DNA from: Ehretia macrophylla
Taxonomy: Eukaryota > Streptophyta > Magnoliopsida > Boraginales > Ehretiaceae
Assembly (NCBI GenBank): GCA_037974665.1
Contig: CM075766.1
Location: 48,225,569 to 48,289,568, forward strand
Length of the DNA: 64,000 nucleotides
Direction of reading: 5' to 3'
The notes below the pieces were generated by a model. The model was not told the origin of the DNA. It ran no database searches and was given only the letters and a program-made list of their open reading frames with translations. The translations under genes and the position numbers were made by a program. This document shows, one piece after another, positions 1 to 12,179 of the stretch. How positions within the stretch are numbered: the stretch's first letter is position 1; every line of letters begins with the position of its first letter.

Positions 1-770
1 TGTTTTCATCAGTTTTAGGATACTTTTCTTCTTTTGCGCTATTTTTTTGTCCCGGATCGTTCGTCGTGAGCCGCGAAAAGGACGACAACCTAATCCATCA
101 TATTTCTATTATTGAATCCCGCAACACCTTGGGCAAGAGAACTTTGCTTCAAGTAGAGGCTGGGCCCGCAAACCAAGGGCGTGGGGCTTGGGACCAGGTC
201 TCCGTCGCTCCGGTGCCCATAACTTTTGATCTGTAAGGAGTTACGCGGCGTACAGCATACCGTTGGAAAGCTCTCCGAGAGTTCTATGATGGGGGTAGCA
301 AGCCTACTCAGTTAAGCGTATTTTGGGAGCACAAAATCGAACATTTTCAATAGTTTCGGGACACTTTTCTCCTTTTGTGCTATGTTTTCGTCCCGGATCG
401 TACGTTATGAGCTACAAAAAGAGCGACAACCTAATCCATCACATTTCTATTATCGAATTCCACAACACCTTGGGCAAGACAACTTTGCTTCACATAGAGG
501 CTGGGCCCGCAAACCGAGGGTGTGGGGCTTGGGACCAAGTTTACGTCGCTCCGGTGCCCATAACTTTTGAACCGTAAGGAGTTATGCCGCGCACAGCAAA
601 TCGTTGGAAAGCTCTCCGAGAGCTCCACAACGGTGACAGCAAGCCTGCTCGGTTGCGCCTATTTTCGTAGCTCAAAATCGAATGTTTTAATCAGTTTCGG
701 GACATTTTTCTTCTTTTTCGCCGTTTTTCCATCCCGGATCGTACGTCGTGAGCCGCAAAAAGAATGACAA
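1..770. repeat. 340-bp satellite, divergent monomers left of the HOR
   Basis: About 2.3 tandem satellite monomers, cut by the window edge. The family landmarks recur every ~340 bp: CATAACTTTTGATCCGTAAG, then GTTGGAAAGCTCTC, then CCCGGATCGTACGTCGTGAG, then CCTAATCCATCACATTTC. These copies differ from the neighbouring HOR at many sites, and the switch to HOR sequence happens inside a monomer at about 770. Both strands contain short open frames of 60-85 codons, but these follow from low stop density in the repeat and are not genes. The array continues to the left of the window. Confidence 0.95.
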
Positions 771-3700
771 CCTAATCCATCATATCACTATTATCGAATC
801 CCGCGGCACCTTGGGCAAGACAAATTCGCTTCACGTAGAGGCTGGGCCCGCAAACCGAGGGCGTAGGGCTTGGGACCAGGGCTCTGTCGCTCCGGTGCCT
901 ATAACTTTTGATCCGCAAGGAGTTACGCGGCGCACAACATACCGTTGAAAAGCTCTCCAAGAGCTCTACGAGGGGATAGCTTGTCTGCTCGGCTGCGTTT
1001 ATTTTCACAGCCCAAAATCGAACGTTTTCATCAGTTTCGGGCCACTTTTCTTCTTTTGTGCTGCTTTTCCATCCCGGATCGTACGTCGTGAGCCGCGAAA
1101 GGATGACAGCCTAATCTATCACATTTCTATTATTGAATCCTTTGGCACTTTGGGCAAGACAACTTCGCTTCACATAGAGGCTAGGCCCGCAAACCGAGGG
1201 CGTGGGGCTTGGGACTAGGTCTTCGTCCCTCCGGTGCCCATAACTTTTGATCCGTAAGGAGTTACGCGGCGCACAACATACCATTGAAAAGCTCTCCGAG
1301 AGCTCTACAATGGGGCCAGCAAGCCTGCTTGGTTGCGCCTATTTTCGCAGCTCAAAATTGAACGTTTTCATTAGTTTAAGACATTTTTCTTCTTTTGTGC
1401 TATTTTTCTGTCCCGGATCGTACGTCGTGATCTGCGAAAAGGACGACAACCTAATCCATCACATTTTTATTATCAAATCCTGCGGCACCTTAGGCAAGAG
1501 AACTTCGCTTTACATAGAGGCTGGGCTCGCAAACCGAAGGCGTGGGGCTAGAGACCAAGTCTCCGTCACTCCAGTGCCCATAACTTTTGATCCATGACGA
1601 GTTAAGCGGCGCACAGCATACCGTTGGAAAGCTCTCCGAGAGTTCCATGATAGGGGCAGCAAGCCTACTCGACTGAGCCTATTTTTGGAGGCAAAATCGA
1701 ACGTTTTCGTCAGTTTCGGGATACTTTTCTTCTTTTGCTCTGTTTTTTTGTCTGGTATCGTACGTCGGGAACCGCGAAAAGGATGACGACCTAATCCATC
1801 ACATTTCTATTATCGAATTCCACAGCACCTTGGGCAAGACAACTTCGCTTCACGTAGAGGCTGGGCCTGCAAACCGGGGGCGTGGGGCTTGGGACTAGGT
1901 TTCCGTCACTCTGGTACTAATAACTTTTGATCCGTAAGGAGTTATGCCGTGCACAGCTTACCGTTGGAAAGCTCTCCGAGAGCTCTACGACAGTGGCAGC
2001 AACCCTGCTCAGCTGCGCCTCTTTCCGGAGCCCAAAATTGAACTTTTTATCAGTTTCGGGACACTTTTCTTCTTTTGCGCTATTTTTTCATCCCGGATCG
2101 TACGTCTTGAGCAGCGAAAAGGACGACAACCTAATCCATCATATCACTATTATCGAATCCTGCGGCACCTTGGGCAAGACAAATTCGCTTCACGTAGAGG
2201 CTGGGCCCGCAAACCGAGGGCGTAGGGCTTGGGACCAGGGCTCTATCGCTCCGGTGCCTATAACTTTTGATCCGCAAGGAGTTACGCGGCGCACAACATA
2301 CCGTTGAAAAGCTCTCCAAGAGCTCTACGAGGGGATAGCTTGTCTGCTCGGCTGCGTTTATTTTCAAAGCCCAAAATCGAACGTTTTCATCAGTTTCGGG
2401 CCACTTTTCTTCTTTTGTGCTGTTTTTCCATCCCGGATCGTACGTCGTGAGCCGCGAAAGGTTGACAGCCTAATCTATCACATTTCTATTATTGAATCCT
2501 CTGGCACTTTGGGCAAGACAACTTCGCTTCACATAGAGGCTAGGCCCGCAAACCGAGGGCGTGGGGCTTGGGACTAGGTCTTCGTCCCTCCGGTGCCCAT
2601 AACTTTTGATCCGTAAGGAGTTACGCGGCGCACAACATACCATTGAAAAGCTCTCCGAGAGCTCTACAATGGGGCCAGCAAGCCTGCTTGGTTGCGCCTA
2701 TTTTCGCAGCTCAAAATTGAACGTTTTCATTAGTTTAAGACACTTTTCTTCTTTTGTGCTATTTTTCTGTCCCGGATCGTACGTCGTGATCTGCGAAAAG
2801 GACGACAACCTAATCCATCACATTTTTATTATCGAATCCTGCAGCACCTTAGGCAAGAGAACTTCGCTTCACATAGAGGCTGGGCTCGCAAACCGAAGGC
2901 GTGGGGCTAGGGACCAAGTCTCCGTCACTCCAGTGCCCATAACTTTTGATCCATGACGAGTTACGCGGCGCACAGCATACCGTTGGAAAGCTCTCCGAGA
3001 GTTCCATGGTAGGGGCAGCAAGCCTACTCGACTGAGCCTATTTTTGGAGGCAAAATCGAACGTTTTCGTCAGTTTCGGGATACTTTTCTTCTTTTGCTCT
3101 ATTTTTTTGTCTGGTATCGTACGTCGGGAGCCGCGAAAAGGACGACGACCTAATCCATCACATTTCTGTTATCGAATTCCACAGCACCTTGGGCAAGACA
3201 ACTTCGCTTCACGTAGAGGCTGGGCCCGCAAACCGGGGGCGTGGGGCTTGGGACTAGGTTTCCGTCACTCTGGTACTAATAACTTTTGATCCGTAAGGAG
3301 TTATGCCGTGCACAGCTTACCGTTGGAAAGCTCTCCGAGAGCTCTACGACAGTGGCAGCAACCCTGCTCAGCTGCGCCTCTTTCCGGAGCCCAAAATTGA
3401 ACTTTTTATCAGTTTCGGGACACTTTTCTTCTTTTGCGCTATTTTTTCATCCCGGATCGTACGTCTTGAGCAGCGAAAAGGACGACAACCTAATCCATCA
3501 TATCACTATTATCGAATCCCGCGGCACCTTGGGCAAGACAAATTCGCTTCACGTAGAGGCTGGGCCCGCAAACCGAGGGCGTAGGGCTTGGGACCAGGGC
3601 TCTATCGCTCCGGTGCCTATAACTTTTGATCCGCAAGGAGTTACGCGGCACACAACATACCGTTGAAAAGCTCTCCAAGAGCTCTACGAGGGGATAGCTT

Positions 3701-6700
3701 GTCTGCTCGGCTGCGTTTATTTTCAAAGCCCAAAATCGAACGTTTTCATCAGTTTCGGGCCACTTTTCTTCTTTTGTGCTGTTTTTCCATCCCGGATCGT
3801 ACGTCGTGAGCCGCGAAAGGTTGACAGCCTAATCTATCACATTTCTATTATTGAATCCTCTGGCACTTTGGGAAAGACAACTTCGCTTCACATAGAGGCT
3901 AGGCCCGCAAACCGAGGGCGTGGGGCTTGGGACTAGGTCTTTGTCCCTCCGGTGCCCATAACTTTTGATCCGTACGGAGTTACGCGGCGCACAACATACC
4001 ATTGAAAAGCTCTCCGAGAGCTCTACAATGGGGCCAGCAAGCCTGCTTGGTTGCGCCTATTTTCGCAGCTCAAAATTGAACGTTTTCATTAGTTTAAGAC
4101 ACTTTTCTTCTTTTGTGCTATTTTTCTGTCCCGGATCGTACGTCGTGATCTGCGAAAAGGACGACAACCTAATCCATCACATTTTTATTATCGAATCCTG
4201 CAGCACCTTAGGCAAGAGAACTTCGCTTCACATAGAGGCTGGGCTCGCAAACCGAAGGCGTGGGGCTAGGGACCAAGTCTCCGTCACTCCAGTGCCCATA
4301 ACTTTTGATCCATGACGAGTTACGCGGCGCACAGCATACCGTTGGAAAGCTCTCCGAGAGTTCCATGATAGGGGCAGCAAGCCTACTCAACTGAGCCTAT
4401 TTTTGGAGGCAAAATCGAACGTTTTCGTCAGTTTCGGGATACTTTTCTTCTTTTGCTCTGTTTTTTTGTCTGGTATCGTACTTCGGGAACCGCGAAAAGG
4501 ATGACGACCTAATCCATCACATTTCTATTATCGAATTCCACAGCACCTTGGGCAAGACAACTTCGCTTCACGTAGAGGCTGGGCCTGCAAACCGGGGGCG
4601 TGGGGCTTGGGACTAGGTTTCCGTCACTCTGGTACTAATAACTTTTGATCCGTAAGGAGTTATGCCGTGCACAGCTTACCGTTGGAAAGCTCTCCGAGAG
4701 CTCTACGACAGTGGCAGCAACCCTGCTCAGCTGCGCCTCTTTCCGGAGCCCAAAATTGAACTTTTTATCAGTTTCGGGACACTTTTCTTCTTTTGCGCTA
4801 TTTTTTCATCCCGGATCGTACGTCTTGAGCAGCGAAAAGGACGACAACCTAATCCATCATATCACTATTATCGAATCCCGCGGCACCTTGGGCAAGACAA
4901 ATTCGCTTCACGTAGAGGCTGGGCCCGCAAACCGAGGGCGTAGGGCTTGGGACCAGGGCTCTATCGCTCCGGTGCCTATAACTTTTGATCCGCAAGGAGT
5001 TACGCGGCGCACAACATACCGTTGAAAAGCTTTCCAAGAGCTCTACGAGGGGATAGCTTGTCTGCTCGGCTGCGTTTATTTTCAAAGCCCAAAATCGAAC
5101 GTTTTCATCAGTTTCGGGCCACTTTTCTTCTTTTGTGCTGTTTTTCCATCCCGGATCATACGTCGTGAGCCGCGAAAGGTTGACAGCCTAATCTATCACA
5201 TTTCTATTATTGAATCCTCTGGCACTTTGGGCAAGACAACTTCGCTTCACATAGAGGCTAGGCCCGCAAACCGAGGGCGTGGGGCTTGGGACTAGGTCTT
5301 CGTCCCTCCGGTGCCCATAACTTTTGATCCGTAAGGAGTTACGCGGCGCACAACATACCATTGAAAAGCTCTCCGAGAGCTCTACAATGGGGCCAGCAAG
5401 CCTGCTTGGTTGCGCCTATTTTCGCAGCTCAAAATTGAACGTTTTCATTAGTTTAAGACACTTTTCTTCTTTTGTGCTATTTTTCTGTCCCGGATCGTAC
5501 GTCGTGATCTGCGAAAAGGACGACAACCTAATCCATCACATTTTTATTATCGAATCCTGCGGCACCTTAGGCAAGAGAACTTCGCTTCACATAGAGGCTG
5601 GGCTCGCAAACCGAAGGCGTGGGGCTAGGGACCAAGTCTCCGTCACTCCAGTGCCCATAACTTTTGATCCATGACGAGTTACGCGGCGCACAACATACCG
5701 TTGGAAAGCTCTCCGAGAGTTCCATGATAGGGGCAGCAAGCCTACTCGACTGAGCCTATTTTTGGAGGCAAAATCGAACGTTTTCGTCAGTTTCGGGATA
5801 CTTTTCTTCTTTTGCTCTGTTTTTTTGTCTGGTATCGTACGTCGGGAGCCGCGAAAAGGACGACGACCTAATCCATCACATTTCTATTATCGAATTCCAC
5901 AGCACCTTGGGCAAGACAACTTCGCTTCACGTAGAGGCTGGGCCCGCAAACCGGGGGCGTGGGGCTTGGGACTAGGTTTCCGTCACTCTGGTACTAATAA
6001 CTTTTGATCCGTAAGGAGTTATGCCGTGCACAGCTTACCGTTGGAAAGCTCTCCGAGAGCTCTACGACAGTGGCAGCAACCCTGCTCGGCTGCGCCTCTT
6101 TCCGGAGCCCAAAATTGAACTTTTTATCAGTTTCGGGACACTTTTCTTCTTTCGCGCTATTTTTTCATCCCGGATCGTACGTCTTGAGCAGCGAAAAGGA
6201 CGACAACCTAATCCATTATATCACTATTATCGAATCCCGCGGCACCTTGGGCAAGACAAATTCGCTTCACGTAGAGGCTGGGCCCGCAAACCGAGGGCGT
6301 AGGGCTTGGGACCAGGGCTCTATCGCTCCGGTGCCTATAACTTTTGATCCGCAAGGAGTTACGCGGCGCACAACATACCGTTGAAAAGCTCTCCAAGAGC
6401 TCTACGAGGGGATAGCTTGTCTGCTCGGCTGCGTTTATTTTCAAAGCCCAAAATCGAACGTTTTCATCAGTTTCGGGCCACTTTCTTCTTTTGTGCTGTT
6501 TTTCCATCCCGGATCGTACGTCGTGAGCCGCGAAAGGTTGACAGCCTAATCTATCACATTTCTATTATTGAATCCTCTGGCACTTTGGGCAAGACAACTT
6601 CGCTTCACATAGAGGCTAGGCCCGCAAACCGAGGGCGTGGGGCTTGGGACTAGGTCTTCGTCCTTCCGGTGCCCATAACTTTTGATCCGTAAGGAGTTAC

Positions 6701-7565
6701 GCGGCGCACAACATACCATTGAAAAGCTCTTCGAGAGCTCTACAATGGGGCCAGCAAGCCTGCTTGGTTGCGCCTATTTTCGTAGCTCAAAATTGAACGT
6801 TTTCATTAGTTTAAGACACTTTTCTTCTTTTGTGCTATTTTTCTGTCCCGGATCGTACGTCGTGATCTGCGAAAAGGACGACAACCTAATCCATCACATT
6901 TTTATTATCGAATCCTGCGGCACCTTAGGCAAGAGAACTTCGCTTCACATAGAGGCTGGGCTCGCAAACCGAAGGCGTGGGGCTAGGGACCAAGTCTCCG
7001 TCGCTCCAGTGCCCATAACTTTTGATCCATGACGAGTTACGCAGCGCACAGCATACCGTTGGAAAGCTCTCCGAGAGTTCCATGATAGGGGCAGCAAGCC
7101 TACTCGACTGAGCCTATTTTTGGAGGCAAAATTGAACGTTTTCGTCAGTTTCGGGATACTTTTCTTCTTTTGCTCTGTTTTTTCGTCCCGGATCGTACGT
7201 TGGGAGCCGCGAAAAGGACGACGACCTAATCCATCACATTTCTATTATCGAATTCCACAGCACCTTAGGCAAGACAACTTCGCTTCACGTAGAGGCTGGG
7301 CCCGCAAACCGGGGGCGTGGGGCTTGGGACTAGGTTTCTTCACTCTGGTGCCAATAACTTTTGGTCCGTAAGGAGTTATGCCGTGCACAGCTTACCGTTG
7401 GAAAGCTCTCCGAGAGCTCTACGACAATGGTAGCAACCCTGCTCGGCTGCGCCTATTTCCGGAGCCCAAAATTGAACTTTTTATCCGTTTCGGGACACTT
7501 TTCTTCTTTTGCACTATTTTTTCATCCCGGATCGTACGTCTTGAGCTGCGAAAAGGACGACAACC
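771..7565. repeat. Satellite higher-order repeat: 5 units of 1359 bp (4 monomers each)
   Basis: Five consecutive units start at about 771, 2130, 3489, 4848 and 6207. Each holds four ~340-bp monomers that differ clearly from one another, while the same monomer in successive units is nearly identical (about 1-2% by eye). The shift between equivalent positions is 1359 bp for units 1-4; unit 5 is 1-2 bp shorter, with one T lost near 6481 and changes near 7340. One monomer type is marked by CATATCACTATTATCG just after each unit start, another by TTTTTTGTCTGGTATCG. The block begins and ends at the same monomer phase (around CGACAACCTAATCC), as expected of unequal exchange in whole HOR units. The last quarter of unit 5 is more diverged. 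Confidence 0.93.
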
Positions 7566-9098
7566 TAATCTACCACATTTCTATTATCAAATCCCATGGC
7601 ACCTTGGGCAAGAAAACTTCGCTTCACGTAGAGGCTGGGCCCAAAAACCGAGGGCGTGGGGCTTGGGACCAGGTCTTCGTGGCTTTGGTGCCCATAACTT
7701 TTGATCCGTAAGGAGTTACGCCGCGCATAGCATACCGTTGGAAAGCTCTCTCAGAGCTCTACGACGGGGGAAGCAAGCCTGCTCGGCTGTATCTATTTTC
7801 AAAGCCCAAAATCGAATGTTTTCATCAGGTTCGGGATACTTTTCTTCTTTTGCGCTGTTTTTCCATCCCGATCGTACGTCGTGAGCCGCAAAAAGGACGA
7901 CAACCTAATCCATCACATTTCTATTATCGAATCCAACGGCACCTTAGGCAAGATAACTTTACTTCACGTAGAGGTTGGGCCCGCAAACCGAGGGCGTTGG
8001 GCTTAGGACCAGGTCTCCGTCGCTCCAGTGCCCATAACTTTTGATCCGTAAGAAGTTACACCGCGCATAGCATACCGTTGGAAAGCTCTTCGATAGCACT
8101 ACGACAGGGGCAGCAAGCCTGCTCAGCTGCGTCTATTTTTGAAGCCCAAAATTGAACATTTTCATCAGTTTTGGGACACTTATCGTCTTTTGTGCTGTTT
8201 TTTCATCCTGGATCGTACGTCGTGAGCCACGAAAAAGACGACAACCTAATCCATCACATTTCCATTATCAAATCCCACAACACCTTGGGCAAGAAAACTT
8301 TGCTTCACGTAGAGGCTGGGCCCGCAAACCGTGGGCGTGGGGCTTGGGACCAAGTCTACGTCGCTCCGGTGCCCATAACCTTTGATTCGTAAGGTATTAC
8401 GCGGCGCACAGCATACCGTTGGATAGCTCTCCGAGAGCTCCACAACGGGGAAAGTAAGCCTGCTTGGTTGCGCCTATTTTTGTAGCTCAAAATGGAACAT
8501 TTTCATCAGTTTCAGGACACTTTTCTTCATTTGTGCTGTTTTTCTGTCTCAGATCGTACGCTGTGAGCCGCGAAAAGGATGACAACCTAATCCAACACAT
8601 TTCTATTATCAAACCCATGGCACCTTGGGCAAGAGAACTTCGCTTCAAGTAGTGGTTGGGCCCGCAAACCGATGGCGTGGGGCTTGGGACTAGGTCTCTG
8701 TCGCTCCGGTGCCCATAACTTTTGATCCGTAAAGAGTTACGTGGAGCACAGCATACCGTTGAAAAGTTCTGCGAGAGCTCTACGATGGGGGTAGCAAGCC
8801 TGCTGGGCTGAGCCTATTTTTGGAGCCCAAAATCGCATGTTCTCATCCGTTTCAGGACACTTTCCTTCTTTTGTACTGTTTTTCCGTCCCGAATCGTACG
8901 TTGTGTGCCGCGAAAAGGACGACAACCTAATCCATCACATTTCTATTATCGAATTCCTCGGCACCTTGGGCAAGACAACTTCGCTTCACGTAGAGGCTGG
9001 GCCACCAAACTGAGGGCGTGAGGCTTGGGACCAGGTCTCTATCGCTCTGGTGCCCATAACTTTTGATCCGTATGGAGTTACGCCTCACGGAATGTACA
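7566..9098. repeat. 340-bp satellite, monomeric, right of the HOR
   Basis: About 4.5 diverged monomers with no HOR periodicity. The monomer carrying the HOR edge matches the HOR up to about 7565 and then changes to a different subtype. The last copy is cut by the E1 insertion; its continuation lies at 19622. The final five bases are the E1 target-site duplication. Confidence 0.93.
9094..9098. repeat. Target-site duplication of E1 (GTACA), left copy
   Basis: GTACA directly precedes the LTR start TGTGAGGCCC and is repeated at 19622-19626 directly after the LTR end GGGGCGTGACA. Removing E1 plus one copy gives a continuous satellite monomer running into GTTGGAAAGG. Confidence 0.95.
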
Positions 9099-9112
9099 TG
9101 TGAGGCCCGACC

Positions 9113-9490
9113 CCGAATAACGTGTGTTACCTTGATTTGCGTGCCATAGACCCCTAATTATATGACCGACCTTGGATTACGTGTCCTGTCTTGGTTTTCA
9201 TTCATACCTCGTCATACGTGCCTTGACCTAGAATAGTGTGCCCTAATCCCCGACTTACATGTGGTACCTAAAAATACGTGCCCTGACCTCGATGTATGTG
9301 CGTTACCTCATTTTATGTGCCCTAACCTTGAACTGCGTACCTTAACCTAGGTTTAAGAATCGTACCTCAATTTGCGTGCATTAGTCTTGAAGTCCGTGTC
9401 TTACCTTGTAGTTCGTGTCTACCTCGTGATTCATGCCCCGTATTGATTTCGGTGCGTGCCTCGTAGTGCGTGCCCTAGACCTAGAAAAAT
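9113..9490 (+). repeat. Degenerate ~20-25-bp tandem array at the start of the E1 LTR
   Basis: A run of about 15-18 imperfect units built on a core like CGTGCCTTGACCT followed by a short AT-rich spacer. Visible variants include CGTGTGTTACCTTGATTT, CGTGCCTTGACCTAG, CGTGCCCTGACCTCGATG and CGTGCCCTAGACCTAG. The same array lies at 15828-16205 in the 3' LTR. It sits where U3 enhancer repeats are often found in retrotransposons, but a regulatory role is inference. Confidence 0.7.
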
Positions 9491-10611
9491 GTGCCTTCAC
9501 GCTAACCGAGAAAGCATCTTACACGGAACACTAAATTATAAAATAATCCTAATTCAAATCCTACAAAATCCACTATCAATATAATAATCCTAACTCAAAT
9601 CTCTACAAACTCCACTAACAATAAAATAATACTAAACTATTCCTACATTTTCCACTATCTATTATTCTATTCATAATTCAACTCATCAACAAACATATCC
9701 TATATTCTATTCTACCTAAAATCCCTAAATACCCAACATTCTCTTACACACATGTTAAAACAATTCAAAAGATGACACAAAATCAGATTTTTGCATGCAT
9801 GTTTAATTCAAAATGATTCTAGACAAGTCATGACACAAAAACACTTATCAATGCATAAAAAAATTGCTCAAACCACCTCAATTCTCACACCATTTTCGAC
9901 CAAACCACCTATGCCCATGCTAACATTTCAAAATTCCATCTTGAAGACAAAAAAATTCTGAATTTGTATGCCCAAGGCTGACCACATGCTCAAAAAATTG
10001 CAAAAACCTCCTTTTTCCCTCATTTCTCTCACTTTCCTCACATTTTCTCTCTCTCCCTCTCATTTTCTCTCTCCATTTCGGTTTTGGCTGAGTTCTCTAC
10101 CTCCATAGCTTCTCTTCTTCACACCATAGCTAAACCAAGCAAGCCACAAGCAAAGGACCTCAACCGAACAAGCTAGGATGCAAAAATCACTCATGCATGT
10201 GCATTGAAGCTTCATTTTCGGCCTAGGTGAGTTACTAAGCTTCCATTTCTTTTCTTCAAGTCCTAACTACATGCATGTACTAAGAGATTGCTTACTAGGC
10301 TAGGAAAAATAGAGAAAACCAAGTTGGAAACTCGGCTAAGCAAGAAGAAGAAGAAATTTGAGCCTCAACAAGGTTTTTGTGCATCTTTTGGTTGATTGCA
10401 AAGGTGAGGGTTAAAAGCTTTTGAAAACTCTTTGAAATTTCACATGCATGTTCATAAATGTGTGTATTTGCTTCTGTACTTGAGCTATATGGTCGTTCAT
10501 AAGCTTAAACAACCATGCATGGCAAGATCTTGGCTTGAAAATGATGCTAGGTGAAGTCGAAATGGATGACAGCTCTCTGACCAGTCTGTTCGAGGTAAGT
10601 TTAGCTAAGCA

Positions 10612-11000
10612 AATGATGTTAAAAATTCATGAAAATTGGTAGGTGACTAGTTTGGACAGTTTTGCACATTTTTCCCAGAAATAGGTCGAAGCTAATTTTG
10701 TCTCTAAGGTCCTCAAAATGGCAAATCTTTAAAATGTGACCAAATCTGGAAATCTGGAAAAACGAAGCAGGTTTTGGCAGATGCACTGACCTTGTGGAAC
10801 GAACCATATTTTACTTAGTTAATGATGTCAAAAATGTATGAAAATTGGTGTGCTGCTAGATTTTTCAGTTCTGGACAATTTTGTCAGAAATGGACCAAAG
10901 CTAAAAATGACTCTAAGGACCTCAAAAACGTCAATTATCGAAAAGTGTGCAAATCTGGACAGTTTTGTGCTATTCCACTGTTTCGGCTATATCTAATGAT
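10612..11000 (+). repeat. Imperfect ~208-bp tandem duplication inside the E1 LTR
   Basis: The segment from AATGATGTTAAAAATTCATG (10612) recurs as AATGATGTCAAAAATGTATG (10821). Both copies continue with ATGAAAATTGGT, a CAGTT...TTTT-GTC block, CAAAGCTAA or CGAAGCTAA, CTCTAAGG and a CAAATCTGGA motif. The copies are clearly diverged, so the duplication is old, but it is carried unchanged in both LTRs (second set at 17327-17715). Confidence 0.7.
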
Positions 11001-11730
11001 CTCGAACTCCAATTGATGCAAGGTTTGTTTCTGATTTTAGTTAACTTCTTAAGCTTTAATTTGACATCTTATTCACTGAATTTGGAGATTGTTTGATTAT
11101 CCCATTGATTATGAGAAAACAGCCTATTGCAGTGAGTGTTCCACTTAGCTATGTGCTTGGAAAACTATTGTAACCTCTTTTGTGGCACTAGTTGCTTGGA
11201 GTTGTGGTGTTGGAATATTATGTGGACTGTTTTAAGCACTTGAGGATGTATGAATTGAATGATGTATGACTTGGGAATGATGTTAAGTTGACTTAGGGTT
11301 TGATCGCACGATTATGCATGAAATGGAAACCCTAATGACTAAGTATTCTTGCTAAGTGTTAACCATTGGATATTGTGAGGAAACTGTACGTTGCGTGGGC
11401 TGCCCGTAAATGTTTTATAACTTTAAAAGTGATCTTGACCATTGCATGTTGACAAATAAGCTTTTCTCGCATTTGAACCCTTGTTGATATCACTACATGT
11501 TGAGTAATCTTATGACTTGATTGCGTGGACTTTTAATGAGTTATATGGCCTGTTTTACATGTGTTACATGGCTGCCCGTTTAATTTCCATATAACTCTAT
11601 ATGCCTTTCAAGTGAAATTTCCTGTCCTATCGTGTCCTGCCTGTTTATCTGTCAATGTGCAATCTTATGACTGTCCGGAGGCAACCTACTTTGTTGTCCT
11701 CCTACTGTGATATATTACCTGTCATAAATG

Positions 11731-11910
11731 TGCATTGCATACAAGGTTGCAACCTTTCCTGTTGGCATGGTAGTGATCACGTACGCCGGGCGACATCGGG
11801 CTTGCTGGTGATACCGTGACTACCATGGTCCCATTCCCTCTCTCGCTTGGGGGCTAGACTTCCTCGGAGAGTTGGGTCGTAGGATTTTGGGGTACATCCG
11901 GAGTACACCC
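11731..11910 (+). other. Conserved LTR module in E1 5' LTR (also at 18446-18625)
   Basis: A GC-richer island about 1 kb before the LTR end. Sense landmarks in order: TGCATTGCATACAAGG, CGGGCTTGCTGG, CCCATTCCCTCTCTCGC, TTGGGTCGTAGGAT and TACATCCGGAGTAC. The same landmarks in the same order appear in E2, E3, E4 and E5, although surrounding LTR sequence is largely unalignable. Function unknown; a structured RNA or cis-acting control element is the most economical guess. Confidence 0.8.
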
Positions 11911-12005
11911 ACCTGGTGTGTTTGGGGAATGATTTGAAGTCGGCCGCAAATTCTGATTCTGAAACCGATCTGAGAGCAAAAGCTCGCCGTATCCTTTTTA
12001 TTATG

Positions 12006-12013
12006 TATATAAG
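12006..12013 (+). promoter_or_regulatory. TATA-like box in E1 LTR
   Basis: TATATAAG about 100 bp after the conserved module, with the equivalent at 18721-18728 in the 3' LTR. If used, transcription would start near 12035-12045, making the hairpin at 12180 part of the transcript leader. The box is a good TATA match, but no other promoter element is recognised and AT-rich matches arise by chance. Confidence 0.4.
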
Positions 12014-12179
12014 TACTCCCGCTTGGATCCTAGAGAACCTCGGGGAGGAAAGACCGGTATTCCTGTTCTGTACTTGTATTTCTGTACTTGTATTTCTGTT
12101 GTATTCATGTTTGAGAAAGGGATTTTCATAAGTTTAACCGGAAAATGAGTTTCAAAACGTATTTCTCGTTCCTCCTCGC

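Noticed and set aside
1021-1060. CENP-B-box-like motif in the satellite (TTTCGGG context)
   Set aside because: The monomer has TTTCGGG and CGGATCG, but nothing with the spaced TTCG....A..CGGG pattern at its required positions.
1247-1597. Open frames of 100-180 codons in satellite monomers (for example 1247-1597, 56248-56757, 56898-57434)
   Set aside because: They recur in nearly every monomer, in two forward frames and the reverse strand at once, usually begin at TTG (the TTGATCCGT landmark), and end at the same TAA one monomer later. Monomer length (340 = 3n+1) shifts frame each repeat. Longer ones come from indel monomers. No protein family is recognisable.
1-9098. 5S rDNA or rDNA intergenic spacer as identity of the tandem repeat
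   Set aside because: No 5S rRNA gene sequence or internal promoter is visible in the monomer, and no 18S/25S sequence lies nearby.
11916-12131. 71-codon frame in the E1 LTR (copy at 18631-18846)
   Set aside because: Identical in both LTRs by descent, overlaps the TATA-like box, and has no recognisable domain.
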